Source of the DNA: Tenrec ecaudatus
Lineage: Eukaryota; Chordata; Mammalia; Afrosoricida; Tenrecidae
Direction of reading: 5' to 3'
DNA length: 64,000 nucleotides
Assembly (NCBI RefSeq): GCF_050624435.1
Contig: NC_134538.1
Span: 122,494,937-122,558,936 of the forward strand
Part shown: one piece after another, positions 13,501-39,452 of the stretch
Numbering within the stretch: position 1 is the first letter of the stretch
Layout of the letters: each line of letters begins with the position of its first letter
Notes under the pieces: model-generated
Told to the model about the DNA's origin: nothing
What the model saw: only the letters and a program-made list of their open reading frames with translations
The model's database searches: none
Program-made: the position numbers and the translations under genes

Positions 13501-15863
13501 TATGGCATCAAAAGGGCACTATTTCTCAGCACCATCTCTCACATACCCTATCCTGTTCTTCACTCATCCCGAAGAGCAACACACAAGCCCTTCAACTCCT
13601 CTGTGTCTTTGCATTCCCATTCCCTCCGCCCTGTGCCCTTGCTCCCTGACTGCATCAAAAACGGCCATTTGTTCTTCAAGTCTTGCTCAGATACCATCTT
13701 TTCGGTTAAATCTTCCTGAATTTCTCCTCTCAGGATTCGACAATAAACAGGTATTCATGATTTGTACTATCTCAAAACACAATTTACTGTTGGAAAGCTC
13801 ACAGAAAAATTGTCCCGGTCTAACAAAGCATCTGAATGAACAAAGACCTCAGACCGTATATACCTTCCAGTCTTTGGGATCCAGAGTCTTCAGCATGGGG
13901 AACTCTTCCAGCTGCAGCTCTTCATCTTCGGATTCCTCTGATAATTCTTTCTTATCCTCCAGTTCCTGGAAAGAGGCCGAAACATTTCTGTTTCTCCTCT
14001 TAATAAATGCTTCAAACCATCTTCCCACAGGTTCCACTTGATAGAGTGTAGAGGCTGTGATTGAAACGTTGAGAGGTGCAGAATAAATGTAATGCACAGA
14101 ATAAATCTGCTCCAAGGCAGCACTTCTTGTCAGGAAATACGACCAGAACAGTGAGAGCATCAGTATATATATGTATATATATATACACACATATATATAT
14201 TAAGGGCATCAACAAAGAAAATAAGTGCAATAATATAACATGAGTAGCAGCAGTGTCAGCAACAAACCAACTGTTTCCTAAAGGAGAAGGTGGTGGAAAA
14301 GAGGGGAAAAAATTGGAGAACCACCTAGCTTTTAAACCAATAATTGTAGTAAAGCAATAAACACTGGTAAAGTATCACCAGGAGCTAGTTTCTTTTTAAA
14401 ACACACACACACACACACACACCCCCAAAAAAACAAAAAACCCTCAAAACATCTCAGATACTGATCTGTAGATTTCACTAGCAATGACTTATTTTGAAAG
14501 ATAATTTCCCAAGCACCTATGGGGATCGAGTGGAGCATGCTTTCGGTGTGAAAACTGAAGCTGTGGGTTTAGTCCCGTTCCTACAGTTCATGGCTATGTG
14601 TTCTGAAATGAGTGAGAGATGGCTTCAACTCTAAGAAGGGAATAATACCCGCTTCACGTATTTCCCAGGAAGACTGAATGAGAAACTCTAAAAGCACTTT
14701 GGAAATCACAAGCTGAAGTCCAGGAGTGAGTGACACTTTATTCCTGGGCTGTGGAGGTAAATCACTGTAGAGTTCAAAAGGTCATTTGGAAAAAACCGTG
14801 AACGCCTTAGTTTTGATTTCCTACTTCACAAAAAAGCAACAACAAAAATTTCTAGTAATAAGTCACCTGGTAGTCACGGTTTGGTCTTTTCCCTCCATGT
14901 ATTAATTGGTTTGGAAAATTAAGATTTTCTCCACAGGAGAGAATTCAAATGCTATATTTTCATTCTATTTTCCCATTTGATCATTTGATATTTTTTTTGA
15001 AGCCCCCTCCTATGCACGTGTAATCCTACTTGGTTCGTGTGGAAGTGGCTTTTAAGAACATTGCCATTCAAGCTTTTTCCTCTAGAGCCTGGATGAACGA
15101 TTATCAGACAGACTTTTCTAAGCACAAACACAACAGGTCCCAGGAGGCCCATTCCGAATCCCAAAGCCATGCGGAACGTTTAAATGGATGAGAATTGGAA
15201 TTAACGGATAACATTGAAAGGGAGACTAAGTTTACACTGTCCCAAGGCTGTGTATCTAAGAATCAACAACAGCAGGGCAACTTCACGTGTACTTTTCAAA
15301 ATGTCCACACAAATCTTAACCAGTCGCACCGGCAAGGGTCTTTTAACGTGGCATACCAGAAGCGTGTTTGATTGCTGACATTTACAAAACAAAGTAGAGG
15401 CAAAGGTAGGGGGGTAAAAATGTGTTTAATAGAGAGCTGGTAGCAAGCAAGGCTTTGCACGGCCCCAGGCATGTGGGGTGCTCGCTACGGGGCACCCTCT
15501 TCTCCGTAAACCAGGAGATACCTGTGGGGACTTTTCTGGAGTCCTGGGGTCTCGGCCCAGCACCATTCAGCGGAATCTATGAATGAGAAGGGAGGCGTGG
15601 GAGAACCCGGAGGGCCAGCGGCTAGCCCGCTTCCACGCTGGAGGAGGATTACTGCACAGCAAGGAGCAACAAAGCCGCCGCTCTCCTTGCACGGGAGTGA
15701 GTGGCCAGGGTCAATGAGGGAGCGGCTCCGGGTCCGTCGGCAAGCGTCCAGAAGTAGGGGTGGCTGCGCGGTAAGGGGTCGGGGCGGGTGGGCACGTACC
15801 CGAGGTCAGAGCGTGGACGACGGCGGTGCCCTGACCGTCCGCGGCGCTCGGCAGCAGCAGCAT
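4461..15863 (-). CDS. DNAJC2: DNAJC2 (MPP11/ZRF1), 5' part of the gene: coding exons 1-3, gene continues past the left edge
   Basis: Spliced from 15863-15800, 14054-13864 and 4536-4461 (64+191+76 nt), giving 110 complete codons plus one base. The product starts [10 protein letters not shown] and continues through a conserved [11 protein letters not shown] block, an acidic serine-rich stretch ([14 protein letters not shown], about residues 60-73) and the start of the J domain ([17 protein letters not shown], about residues 88-104). Known of the family: DNAJC2 is a J-domain protein that pairs with HSPA14 in the ribosome-associated complex near the nascent-chain exit and also acts at ubiquitinated H2A in chromatin. 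The HPD motif and the C-terminal SANT domains would lie on exons outside the window; I searched 1-4460 by eye for the next J-domain exon and did not find it. The start codon has A at -3. It is head to head with PSMC2, as in human. Confidence 0.95.
4845..4905 (+). mobile_element. AfroSINE tail fragment
   Basis: Only the 3' end is visible: 'GTCACTGTGGGTTGGAACTG' followed by 'GATGTCAGTGAGCTTGG'. Confidence 0.65.
5313..5432 (+). mobile_element. AfroSINE, 5' half
   Basis: The head region 'TGCCTTGGTGATGCTGCGGG' continues through 'GTAACCGAAGGCTGGCGG' and 'GGGAGAAAGGTGAGG', then breaks off before the tail. Confidence 0.75.
5433..8311. other. DNAJC2 intron 2, stretch with no recognised gene
   Basis: Several short open frames on both strands have no domain, motif or start context that I recognise. 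About 7690-7790 resembles an old L2 fragment ('ACATACAGCAGGTGCTCGAT'). Nothing else could be assigned. Confidence 0.45.
8327..8893 (-). mobile_element. GAGCCCC-tail retroposon family, copy 1, 5'-truncated with 15-bp TSD
   Basis: Its 3' end lies at 8327 and its truncated 5' end at 8893. Both flanks carry TTGTTTCCCTTTTTA (8312-8326 and 8894-8908), a 15-bp target-site duplication whose T-run/A junction fits an L1-type nick. The internal text matches the copy at 46268-47664 closely. The 157-codon frame inside is not a gene. Confidence 0.85.
8936..9056 (+). mobile_element. AfroSINE, 3' half
   Basis: Contains 'GGGGAGAAAGATGGGGCTTG', 'GGGGCAGTTCTACCCTGTCC' and 'GGGTTGCTACGAGTTGG'. It sits between two copies of the GAGCCCC-tail family. 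Confidence 0.8.
9060..11240 (+). mobile_element. GAGCCCC-tail retroposon family, copy 2, about 2.2 kb
   Basis: A long plus-strand copy. It aligns by eye to 60290-62450, with shared blocks such as 'GGAGGAAACAATGAGACTG', 'TATTTATAGGTTTAGTATTA', 'GCATCAAAGCCCACATGGAA' and the end 'TTGTACGAGCCCCAATAAAA'. The block around 'AGCTGATGGTGCCC...CACATGGAAGAAGC' occurs twice (about 10240-10450 and 10485-10680). No protein is recognisable. The left boundary is uncertain. Confidence 0.8.
11505..11825 (-). mobile_element. Two AfroSINEs in minus orientation, back to back
   Basis: The first (11505-11685) ends with the complemented head 'CACTGTGCCACCAGAGATTC'. The second (11698-11822) has 'AAACTCACAGCGACCCTATA' and 'GGACAGGGTAAAACTGCCCC'. 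Confidence 0.8.
12456..12534 (+). mobile_element. GAGCCCC-tail retroposon family, copy 3, 3' end only
   Basis: About 80 bp: 'GCTTGACACAATGGATGTGT' through 'GTATGAGCCCCCAATAAAAT' and a 13-base A run. Flanks (about 12435-12455 and 12535-12555) look like a diverged target-site duplication starting AAAGA. Confidence 0.85.
12556..13863. other. Rest of DNAJC2 intron 2, no gene recognised
   Basis: Unique-looking intronic sequence. The 179-codon frame overlapping exon 2 on the opposite strand has low-complexity serine runs only because it lies antisense to the acidic exon. Confidence 0.5.
13864..14054 (-). CDS. DNAJC2: DNAJC2 coding exon 2
   Basis: Preceded by a CACAG acceptor and followed by a GTATAT donor. 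Joined to exon 1 it encodes residues 22-85, from [14 protein letters not shown] to [11 protein letters not shown], including the acidic [11 protein letters not shown] segment. The phase closes exactly at codon 85. Confidence 0.95.
14160..14205. repeat. AT-rich TATATG-type simple repeat
   Basis: Degenerate TATATG/TACACA alternation in DNAJC2 intron 1. A separate (AC)n tract of about 12 units lies at 14400-14422. Confidence 0.85.
14430..15559. other. DNAJC2 intron 1, nothing recognised
   Basis: No repeat or coding similarity that I can name. The sequence becomes GC-rich only near 15430 as the CpG island begins. Confidence 0.5.
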
Positions 15864-16120
15864 GATGGCGCCGGCCCAGGCCCGCCGGCGTCGCGTTGCG
15901 CGTCCCGGGCGGAGGGTACCGGGCGTTCCCTCCGGGTCTAGCTTCTCGTCCGAGCCTCGCGCCTTGGCTTTACGACGCCCAGGAACCGGCGCATGGAGAC
16001 GGCCAATAACCACTTCCGGGATGACGTCTACGTGGTGCCGCAGAAAATCCCGTCCCCCTGCTGCCAGCGCCTGCAGGGGCTTGTTCCTCACTCGCTCGGA
16101 TCCGGCTGGGGCGAGGACTC
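15560..16120 (-). promoter_or_regulatory. DNAJC2: DNAJC2 CpG-rich promoter and first exon
   Basis: Local GC and CpG content rise sharply against the AT-rich surroundings. Upstream of the DNAJC2 start on its strand are a CCAAT box (16003-16007), an ETS/GABP-type ACTTCCGG (16012-16019) and a CRE/ATF-like TGACGTCT (16022-16029), closely spaced. This is a typical TATA-less housekeeping layout. The motifs are seen directly; their use in transcription is inferred. Confidence 0.75.
15800..15863 (-). CDS. DNAJC2: DNAJC2 coding exon 1
   Basis: Reads [21 protein letters not shown] plus one base of the next codon, then a GTACGT donor at 15799-15794. The ATG at 15863-15861 is in an ATCATG context with A at -3. 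Reading on into the intron gives a spurious longer frame. Confidence 0.93.
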
Positions 16121-16149
16121 GCGAAAGAACAGTTCCTAGACCTAACAAT

Positions 16150-16920
16150 ACACGAGCGAAAAATGATTAGTTTCCTCGTTTGAATGAAAGACGTAAAAAA
16201 CAACTTTCTAAAACTGAGATTTCCATGTTCTGTTTAAGATTGTTAGTGTGAAGTTTGACTCTAACCACCGGTTTTACCAGTAGCTCTACTTGTAATTATA
16301 CTTGTCATCTTGATAATTCAAATTTGGAGAGGTGAAGGTGACTTCTGTAGTATATTCATCTGTACTTAAACTCACTTCCAGCTTGTCGATTCTGACTCAG
16401 TTTTATCCTACATTGGCTTTCCGAGAGACTAAATCTTTACCAAAGCAGACCTCACCTGGTTCCACCTTGCCCTTAGAGTGACCTTATATAGGGTTACCGT
16501 ATCTTTATGGGAGTAGATTCACTCACTGTGAGCAGTCACTTTTGACTGGCAGTGATTCTACAGGACTGAGTGGAACAGCCCCTGTAGGTTTTCAGGGCTG
16601 TAAGTCCTTAGGGAAAGCCTCACCGTTCTCTCACCATCAGCTAGTTAGTTGTCCCACACTTACCAGACATTACCTTCACTTCTTATAGAAAACGATAATC
16701 AAACGCACATGTATTACACGCAATATATAAACATGTTTATATTTATAATAAATATATAATACATGTACCTGTGATGCATTTATGTTCACCTAGAAGCGGG
16801 TGTTTGTTTTCCTGTTACTAAGTCGTTTACCTTTCTGATCTCATTTAATCCTAGTATTTGTAGAAGAAACCGCCTCTAGAGGCTATCCAGGTCTAGCTGA
16901 ATTTTTATGCTGCTTGAACA
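16150..16920. other. Intergenic DNA between DNAJC2 and PSMC2
   Basis: AT-rich, with two decayed minus-strand AfroSINE pieces (about 16368-16460 and 16520-16610, the latter with 'AGCAGTCACTTTTGACTGGC'-like text). No open frame of interest. Confidence 0.55.
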
Positions 16921-16921
16921 G

Positions 16922-17098
16922 GAGGGAGTCCTGGTTGCTGAGTGGGCCTGCCAACCTTTACCATGGTCAAACTCTCCGACAGAAAGAAGATGCTTCCTCC
17001 TCCGGTGAAGAGCGAGAGTCCTGGAAACCCCGAGACATCCTGCCCTGTGTCACTGAGTCAGAATCAATTCGATGGCAGTGAGTTTGGTTTTTGGAGAG
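16922..17098 (+). mobile_element. AfroSINE, near full length
   Basis: Head 'GGAGTCCTGGTTGCTGAGTG', middle 'CTTCCTCCTCCGGTGAAGAG' and tail 'GTCAGAATCAATTCGATGGC'. The 111-codon frame across it is accidental. Confidence 0.85.
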
Positions 17099-17782
17099 CA
17101 GGGTTGAAGAACGTCTGGCTCAAGGGCCTTACAAGAACTGGGAAATCATTAATACCAACTAACACCACAAGCCTCATCAAGAGAAGCCGATCTAGTTGTC
17201 ACCTTACGTGTTTGCCCCAATACAGAAGGCTCATTTTTAAGTTGATAATTTTGTATGCCCTGCGAATGATGCTATAAATATACAAATGGCTCTTGAAGCA
17301 AAAACAGCTCCCCACTCCTTCTCAAGAGAGTGCATTTTAGCCGTTTGTCACGTTGAATTGGTCTGTACATCTGCTGCATGTCAAAATGGTACTTTGAAAC
17401 CGGCACTTCAAAAGCTGAACTAATCGTATCCTCACAAACCTTTTTCTTAACCTTTCTGTAGTAATGCGTTAAAACAAGGATTAAGTAGTAATCTTACTCC
17501 ACTTGCTCCATACTATTTGTTTTTACTTCTTCACTCCTTTCTGTGATGAAAGTACCCTTCTTAAGCGTCAAGTTCAAATTTCGAAAACTTTTTGCCTCTA
17601 TGTAATGAACGATTTACTTTTCCTCTCTGTACATCTAGCCACTGCTCGCTGCACATGTAACAGTCCAGGTACCTTAAAAACTCATTCAATGCCCCCACCT
17701 GCTGGAAGGTGAAGGTCAAGTGTGCACGTAGTCAAGGTCGGATATGAAGGAAACTACCCAAGGCTGACGTGCAACAGAGGCG

Positions 17783-17835
17783 CAGGAGCCCTAGTGGCGC
17801 AGTGATCAGGTGAGGCTGTAAGCCCAGGCCAGGCG
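17783..17835 (+). mobile_element. AfroSINE head fragment
   Basis: Starts 'CAGGAGCCCTAGTGGCGCAG' and breaks off after about 50 bp. Confidence 0.65.
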
Positions 17836-18039
17836 CTCCTCGCCCTGAAGGAGCTGTCTAGTTTTGCGCGGCCCTGTGGGTGGCTGGGGCTGGCCCAGGA
17901 GCGCTGGCAGCGAGTTAGGCTAGGGTTTTGTGGCACAAAACCGACCGAATGAGGATCAAACTCTGTGTCAATCTGATGTTTGTTGCTCAGGGAGCCGGAG
18001 GAAAGAAGACGGACGCCCCCTCTCACAGGGAAATCCCTT

Positions 18040-18242
18040 CCTACGCGCCAGTGGTCACCCGGGCACTCCAGGGGAGCGGAGCCTCGGGCGCGGCCTGCAG
18101 CGCCGCCTTCCGGCGCGCGCCGGAACACGGGCCGGCGACGCCGCGTTCCACTTCCGGTGGGGGCGGGGAAACCGAAGGCAGCGCCGGAAGCGAAGAAGGT
18201 GCCGCGTAATCGTGAGCAGTTGAGGCACGTAGCGTCTCCACA
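18040..18242 (+). promoter_or_regulatory. PSMC2: PSMC2 CpG-rich promoter and 5' UTR
   Basis: Dense CpG with an ETS/GABP-type ACTTCCGG (18150-18157) directly followed by an SP1-type GGGGGCGGGG, and a second GCCGGAAGC about 30 bp on. No TATA box. The ATG at 18243 follows 'TCTCCACA', giving A at -3. The transcription start is not determined; it probably lies between the GC box and 18235. Confidence 0.75.
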
Positions 18243-34245
<16,003 letters not shown>

Positions 34246-34345
34246 GCCCTGAAGTCTGTCAAATGGAAACTTCTTTTGTTGCAATCCTAACTTTGCATAG
34301 GCTTGTAAGCCATGCACATAAAAATAAATGATTTCAAAATCACAT
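34246..34345 (+). terminator. PSMC2: PSMC2 3' UTR with polyadenylation signal
   Basis: A short 3' UTR; canonical AATAAA at 34323-34328, followed about 15 bp later by a CA and then by a T-rich stretch with TTTTTTCTGT that could serve as the downstream element. Confidence 0.8.
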
Positions 34346-34389
34346 GCTTTTTCCAGCTCTCTTTTTTCTGTATTACATTAGGATCAGAA

Positions 34390-34500
34390 AACCAGACCTA
34401 CTGCCAGTGAGTCAGTTCAGGTTCATAACAGCCCGACTGGGCAGAATAAAAGTGCCTGCAGGGTTACTAAGACTGTAATCTTATACAAGCCAAATATTGC
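34390..34500 (-). mobile_element. AfroSINE fragment, minus orientation
   Basis: Complemented tail 'CTGCCAGTGAGTCAGTTCAG' then 'ATAACAGCCCGACTGGGCAG'. It lies just downstream of the PSMC2 polyadenylation site. Confidence 0.7.
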
Positions 34501-35049
34501 ATCTTTCTCCCACAGAGTGACTCGTGGGCCCATAGTAAAAGGTAATGCTTAAAGGCATTAGGCAGGAATTTTTATTACAACGTGGATTTTTTTTTTTAAA
34601 TCGAGTATTTGGGCGTTTCACTTACAACATGCTGACTTCTGCTAGGCACGTGGTGGGTGTTGTACATAGTCTCCTTGTGTCCCCATCTGTCCAGTGAGTT
34701 GAATCTAAAGGATCTTGCTGTAATGGATAGAGAAACTACTTGACTTAGTAGCTGAGCTAAAATTCAAGACCAAGAGTGTCGCCTACAGGAGCAATCGCTA
34801 TTCTTCTCATCCTCAATAAAATAACCCTCTAGACTGGCCCTCCTGAAAGAAAGCTCTGGTCGAACTTTGTCAAGTGGAAGAAACACTGACGCCCTGCTTT
34901 ACTTTGCAAGTGCCCTTCAAATCAATCAAGCAGAATTAGTTTTTAAAATGGTTTTCAAATGGTTACGTGGACATGAAAACAATTTACAAGGTAAAATCAG
35001 CCTTAAAAAAACCTCTGAAATAAAAACAAAAGGTTGGGGAAAAAAAAGT

Positions 35050-35226
35050 TTTCAAATGGCACTTTGGGTTAAGTGTTGAGATGCTAACCAACAAGTCGGC
35101 AGTTCAAATCCACCAGCTGTGCCTCAGGAGGAAGATGAGGCTGTCTGTTCTAGTCAAGGTTTACTGCCTGGGAACATCTTGCTATGGGTCAGAATCAACT
35201 TGATAACGGTTTGTTTTGGGGGTAAA
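35050..35226 (+). mobile_element. AfroSINE, full length
   Basis: Clear tRNA-like region 'GGGTTAAGTGTTGAGATGCT' and 'CGGCAGTTCAAATCCACCAG' (B-box-like GTTCAAATC), then 'GGAAGATGAGGCTGTCTG' and 'GTCAGAATCAACTTGATAAC'. Confidence 0.88.
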
Positions 35227-35850
35227 AGGAATCACATCAAAGAGGTAGTAATAACTTCTGGGAGGAAAGTAGAAGACAATACTGGGCAATGGAAGGAGGG
35301 TCAAGGGTGTGTGTGTGTAATGCTATATGCTTATATACATACTTTTTGGTCTCTAAATTTTACAAAAATAAGGGTTATGTATAATTTCACTAGTCAAACG
35401 GCAAATATAAAACAAAATGAATGATTCCAATGATAAGTGGTTCAGATGATGCAGAAGTGTATGTGCAGTTACGGAATTGGCTTAATACAGAGAAGTAGTT
35501 TTTTTATTTTATAAATTGGGTAAAACTGTTAAGACTTTAGGATTGAAATCAGGTATTTAAGATGGTATTAGAATCCTCAAAGGAACTGCTTAAAGTTAAT
35601 TCTGTGCAACCACCAACAAACCTGTCCCGCTGTGCCATAGTATCATCCCACACACTGAGACCCATGCACAATAAAGAAGATTTTTATTGCGGTTCAATAT
35701 TCATAAGTAAATAATCAAAATAGAGCTGAATATCTTTTTAATTCATGGAAGGAAAAGTTGACCACATAGAAAATGCTGTAAGTGTTGCTTTGAAATATTT
35801 CAACTTAAAAGTTTTCAAGCAGAAAAAGCCCTCATAAAATCCAGCACACA

Positions 35851-36220
35851 GACGTGCCTTCCAGAAATGTAGTATTAGTAATGGTATGGATGGCAGTGAA
35901 GACTGCGCTTTGTATGAAAATGACAGCAGTGATGGTGATGGCGATCTCAGTGAGGACAGCGTCTATGATGACCTCACACCAGCTGAAGCTCTGCATTGGG
36001 ATACGGATAATGAGGAGGAATCCAGTTTTGAAGTATTTTAACTCTACATTTTAGCTTGGTTGCTGATTGAGCTCAGGGAATAGTACTCTTAAGGTATCAT
36101 TGTCGACACCTTATTGTTTTTGTTGGGTCTATTTTCCATTTACTGTGCTGGTTTACTAATGTTAAATGACTTGTCCTTTTATTTGTTTTTTATTTAAAAT
36201 AAATATTTAAATACATTTAA
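35851..36220 (+). pseudogene. 5'-truncated processed retrocopy of an unrecognised mRNA
   Basis: Flanked by a perfect 15-bp target-site duplication AAAATCCAGCACACA (35836-35850 and 36221-36235). In one plus frame it keeps about 60 codons of an acidic C-terminus: CSISNGMDGSEDCALYEND, an SSDGDGDLSEDSVYDD block, LTPAEALHWDTD, and an end ESSFEVF before TAA at about 36042. A 3' UTR-like AT-rich tail with AATAAA (36198-36203) and an A-rich end follow. I do not recognise the parent gene. A longer overlapping frame starting at 35854 is the wrong frame. Confidence 0.8.
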
Positions 36221-36235
36221 AAAATCCAGCACACA

Positions 36236-37380
36236 TTCTTTTATTTATGTAAAATTAGTCAGGAAATATTTGTGTTTTCTCACCCTGCCCTATTCTTTCT
36301 TGAGGTATCAAACTGAACCATTTCCAAATTTAAGCTTCCAATAGAATATACTCCAATGAATTACTGAACAGTACATTTTGTAATGCTTTGATTAGATAAA
36401 TATATGTATTTGGAAGACACTGAAATCTTCATATATATATACATATATGCCATTTAAAGATAACTTACACGTGTTGAGGTAGCTCAGGCCTAAGATGCTA
36501 AACTGACAGTTACATGATGGAAATCTAACTGGCCACCCATCAAATAATGAATTTGAAAAAGTTGGGTATTTTGACCCAACTATATGCAAATAGAATTTTC
36601 TATTTAACAAATTCACTCCTAGCTTATATGTGTGTGCATATATGTTTTTATAAATGGGTAGAGATGGGAAGTTCATGATTTAAGGAAAATACACTGCTAG
36701 GTTCCTTTAGAAAGTATGCATGTGCTTTTGGTTAAAACATTTTTAAACAGACAAGAATTTATAAAAATTCACTTCTCATGAAGCTTCTCAGGCTGATCTG
36801 GTACAGCTTGGTTTTCACTGTCAGCAGGGTGGTGAGGGATATTTATTTTGCTGAAAAGGGGAGGTCAGCCAAGAAAGTTGGGGAAGCTTTGGTCTCACAT
36901 AGAGTGAGATGCTTAGCAGCAGTGCAGTGACAAAGCTGTAAGCCTTCTTGGAAGGAGCATGGAGTTCTGAGATGTTCAACCATGGCTAAATCTAGACAAA
37001 CAGCTAGTTTTCAACCCTTTCGTTGTTGGCATTTCAGAGGGGTCAAACCATAGCGTGTGTTTGGGTTGGCTGGACACTTGGAGAATTACTAGCTAAAGCT
37101 CTCAGACCATATGATCAGGAATCTAAATATACGTAACCATGAAAAATCCCGGAACAAGAACCAACAGCATTTCTGCGCTCACTACAGCATTCAGGCACAC
37201 ATGAAAAAGAAAAAAGCTTACTTTGAGAATTTAAGTTGGTTGACTATCTTAGAGGGTCAGATATAATAAAAGCCTTTCCCTCCCTCCCCCTCATCCCCAC
37301 ACAAAGCCATCACCCCACTCCCCACCCCCACCCATTTCCCATCACACAGAAAAACACGCCCACCTGCCCAGGGCAGATGC
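36236..37380. other. Intergenic, nothing recognised
   Basis: AT-rich DNA with no assigned repeat. A pyrimidine-rich/C-rich block lies at about 37280-37350. Confidence 0.5.
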
Positions 37381-37388
37381 TCTAGATC

Positions 37389-37575
37389 AGTGGTTCTCAA
37401 CCTTCCCAATGCCAAGACCCTTTAATACAGTTCCTCATGTGGTAACCGCCCCCAACCATAACATTTTTGTTGCTACTTCATAACTAAATTTTGCTACTGT
37501 TATTAATCGGGCCACCCTTGTGAAAAGGTTGTTCAACCCCCAAAGGGGTTGCGACCCACAGGTTGAGAACCGCTG
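37389..37575. mobile_element. SPIN-type hAT MITE, complete, with perfect 8-bp TSD
   Basis: 187 bp. Left end CAGTGGTTCTCAACCTTCCC and right end (complement) CAGCGGTTCTCAACCTGTGG are the SPIN terminal inverted repeats. Both flanks (37381-37388 and 37576-37583) are CTCTAGAT, a perfect 8-bp duplication fitting the hAT preference nTnnnnAn. There is no transposase; it is a non-autonomous derivative. SPIN is known to have entered several tetrapod lineages, tenrec among them, by horizontal transfer. Confidence 0.95.
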
Positions 37576-37583
37576 CTCTAGAT

Positions 37584-38974
37584 GTACTACCCTCCATGCC
37601 CACAGGAGGGCAGACATTTCCCCCTAAAGCACCCTCAGAGGCAGCTGCCTCCTCTTGCTGCACAGGTAAGGGGGCAGGATCAAACCACATGAAATGGGTA
37701 AGTTTATGCTTTAGACGTTAGCAGAAAACCACGATGAGCTATTCCCAGGGTTTAAAGATCCATAGCCTTTACTGTGTCCAAGTTCTGCCATTGACATTGG
37801 TAGTTGGAGCCCACCATTAGCTGCTGCATGATTATACCGAGCTGATGTGTATGACTTCAATTTGGGGATTCCTGGCCTCTAGTTCAAGATTATTTTCCAA
37901 TAGATCCCATTTCACCAGGGGCAGACATCAGCAGCTGTGCAGAATTTGAGAAAGAGTCTTTTCTGTGGGACCTGCCTGAAAGCAGGGCTTTCTCACAGTG
38001 CCAGCAAACCCGGCTAGTGAGTTCCTATATCAAGGTGGATTACACCCAAGTCTCTGGCCAGGCTGAAACCTGAAAAGGCACACACTGACAGCTTTTAGCA
38101 TTCAGAAATAAGAGATGGGCTTACACATGAATTCCTTTACGGAATAAAAAGGTATAGGGAAAAAAGATCAGAAATTCTCTACTGTTGAAATAAAATTCCA
38201 AATAAAACATCCCAACATATTTATATGTAGATAAAATAACACTTTTGAAATACACTCACATGCTCAGATGCATGCTAAAACAAAAAATAAAATTTCCCAC
38301 TTTCTGTAAGACTTAAGTGCTTTTTATATACATGGTGGGATTCTGTTCAAAATCAAAAGTTAGAAGACAGAAAAGTTCAATATAAGTTTACAAGTTACAA
38401 ACACAAATACTTTTTCTGTACACTATTTTAAATCTCCCAACAACAAGGGCTTGAGTATGTCCTGTGGGGCAAGCATGTGTGCAAAACTGGTGCTAAAGAA
38501 TGTGCAGTGAAGCATCTACAAAGCCTCCAGTTGTTAAAATCCTCACCTCTGCGATGATGGCTGGTGGAAGTGATGGGCCTTTTACAAAAGTTCCTGGCTG
38601 AGGTTCTACAACTGCGTGTTCTTCGAGAAGGTAGTCTGGGCCAGAATCACACATACCTGATCTTGTGTGTGATGACTACAGGTGAAATAATGAGATGCCA
38701 AATCTCTTTTCACACTAGAGCTTAATAAAGCTGATGAGAAACCGCATGACAGGCATCAAAACAAAACTGCACATATCTGGGATTTGGTTTCCCAAGCAGA
38801 CCTATGCTAATACATTTTCCCCTGGGCTCTGATCTCGCTTCTCCTGGCATTATTGTCTTCATCAAGATGGAAACAATAGGAAAACATGGAGAAGACAAAC
38901 TCACTGTTACACAGAAATGTTAACAGGTTGGCTAATGCCTGCACTTTGACGTACGGTGAGCGGATAAAGGCCAC
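37584..38974. other. Intergenic, nothing recognised
   Basis: No gene or named repeat. Short frames lack supporting features. Confidence 0.5.
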
Positions 38975-39122
38975 CAAACCCCAATGCCAACTCGCCGTGA
39001 CGCCAAATCTTGGCAGGAGCTGACAGCTTCATCTTTTCCTGCAGAGCAGCTGTCGGGTTTGAACTGTCAACCCTGTGGTCTGCAGCCCAAAGCCGAGCCC
39101 ACAGTGCCACACAGCGAGCTGA
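38975..39122 (-). mobile_element. AfroSINE, minus orientation
   Basis: Complement of the body 'CTTCATCTTTTCCTGCAGAG' and of the B-box-like 'GTCGGGTTTGAACTGTCAAC', ending 'CCACAGTGCCACACAGCGAG'. Confidence 0.8.
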
Positions 39123-39371
39123 CAAATAATTAGAAGAATGAATTTTCCAAGGACAAATTGGCTTAAAGGTTACCTCCCTATCCATAAAGCTTAAAACTGA
39201 GTTGTGTAACAAATTGCTAACTGTTGAGGCCTGCTAAGGAAGATACTAAATCAAGCTGGGGTGGGATGCGGGGTGCAATTAGCTCTATTAAAAAATATTA
39301 ACAACAACAACAAAACTTCTAGGGGCTCTGACCACAGCTTCGACAATTTGACCATCGGAAAGAATAGCTAA

Positions 39372-39452
39372 TACAGATGTGTTTGACAAAACAGATGTGT
39401 GTATGGATTGTGATAAGAGCTGTAAGGGCCCCCAATAAAATGATTTTTAAAA
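39372..39452 (+). mobile_element. GAGCCCC-tail retroposon family, copy 6: 81-bp 3' end with 13-bp TSD
   Basis: Only 'GTATGGATTGTGATAAGAGC' to 'GGGCCCCCAATAAAATGATT' and a short A-rich tail. Flanked by a perfect AAAGAATAGCTAA (39359-39371 and 39453-39465). Confidence 0.93.

Noticed and set aside
13502-14041. 179-codon plus-strand frame with a serine-rich C-terminal part
   Set aside because: The serine run is the antisense of the acidic DNAJC2 exon 2; the rest is intronic.
15711-16148. 145-codon minus-strand frame starting upstream of [10 protein letters not shown]
   Set aside because: The true start is the internal ATG at 15863. The N-terminal extension lies in the 5' UTR/promoter and the C-terminal part reads through the exon 1 donor.
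35854-36054. 66-codon frame starting at an ATG in the retrocopy
   Set aside because: It is in the wrong frame. The acidic C-terminus in another frame, ending in TAA before a 3' UTR, is the better reading.
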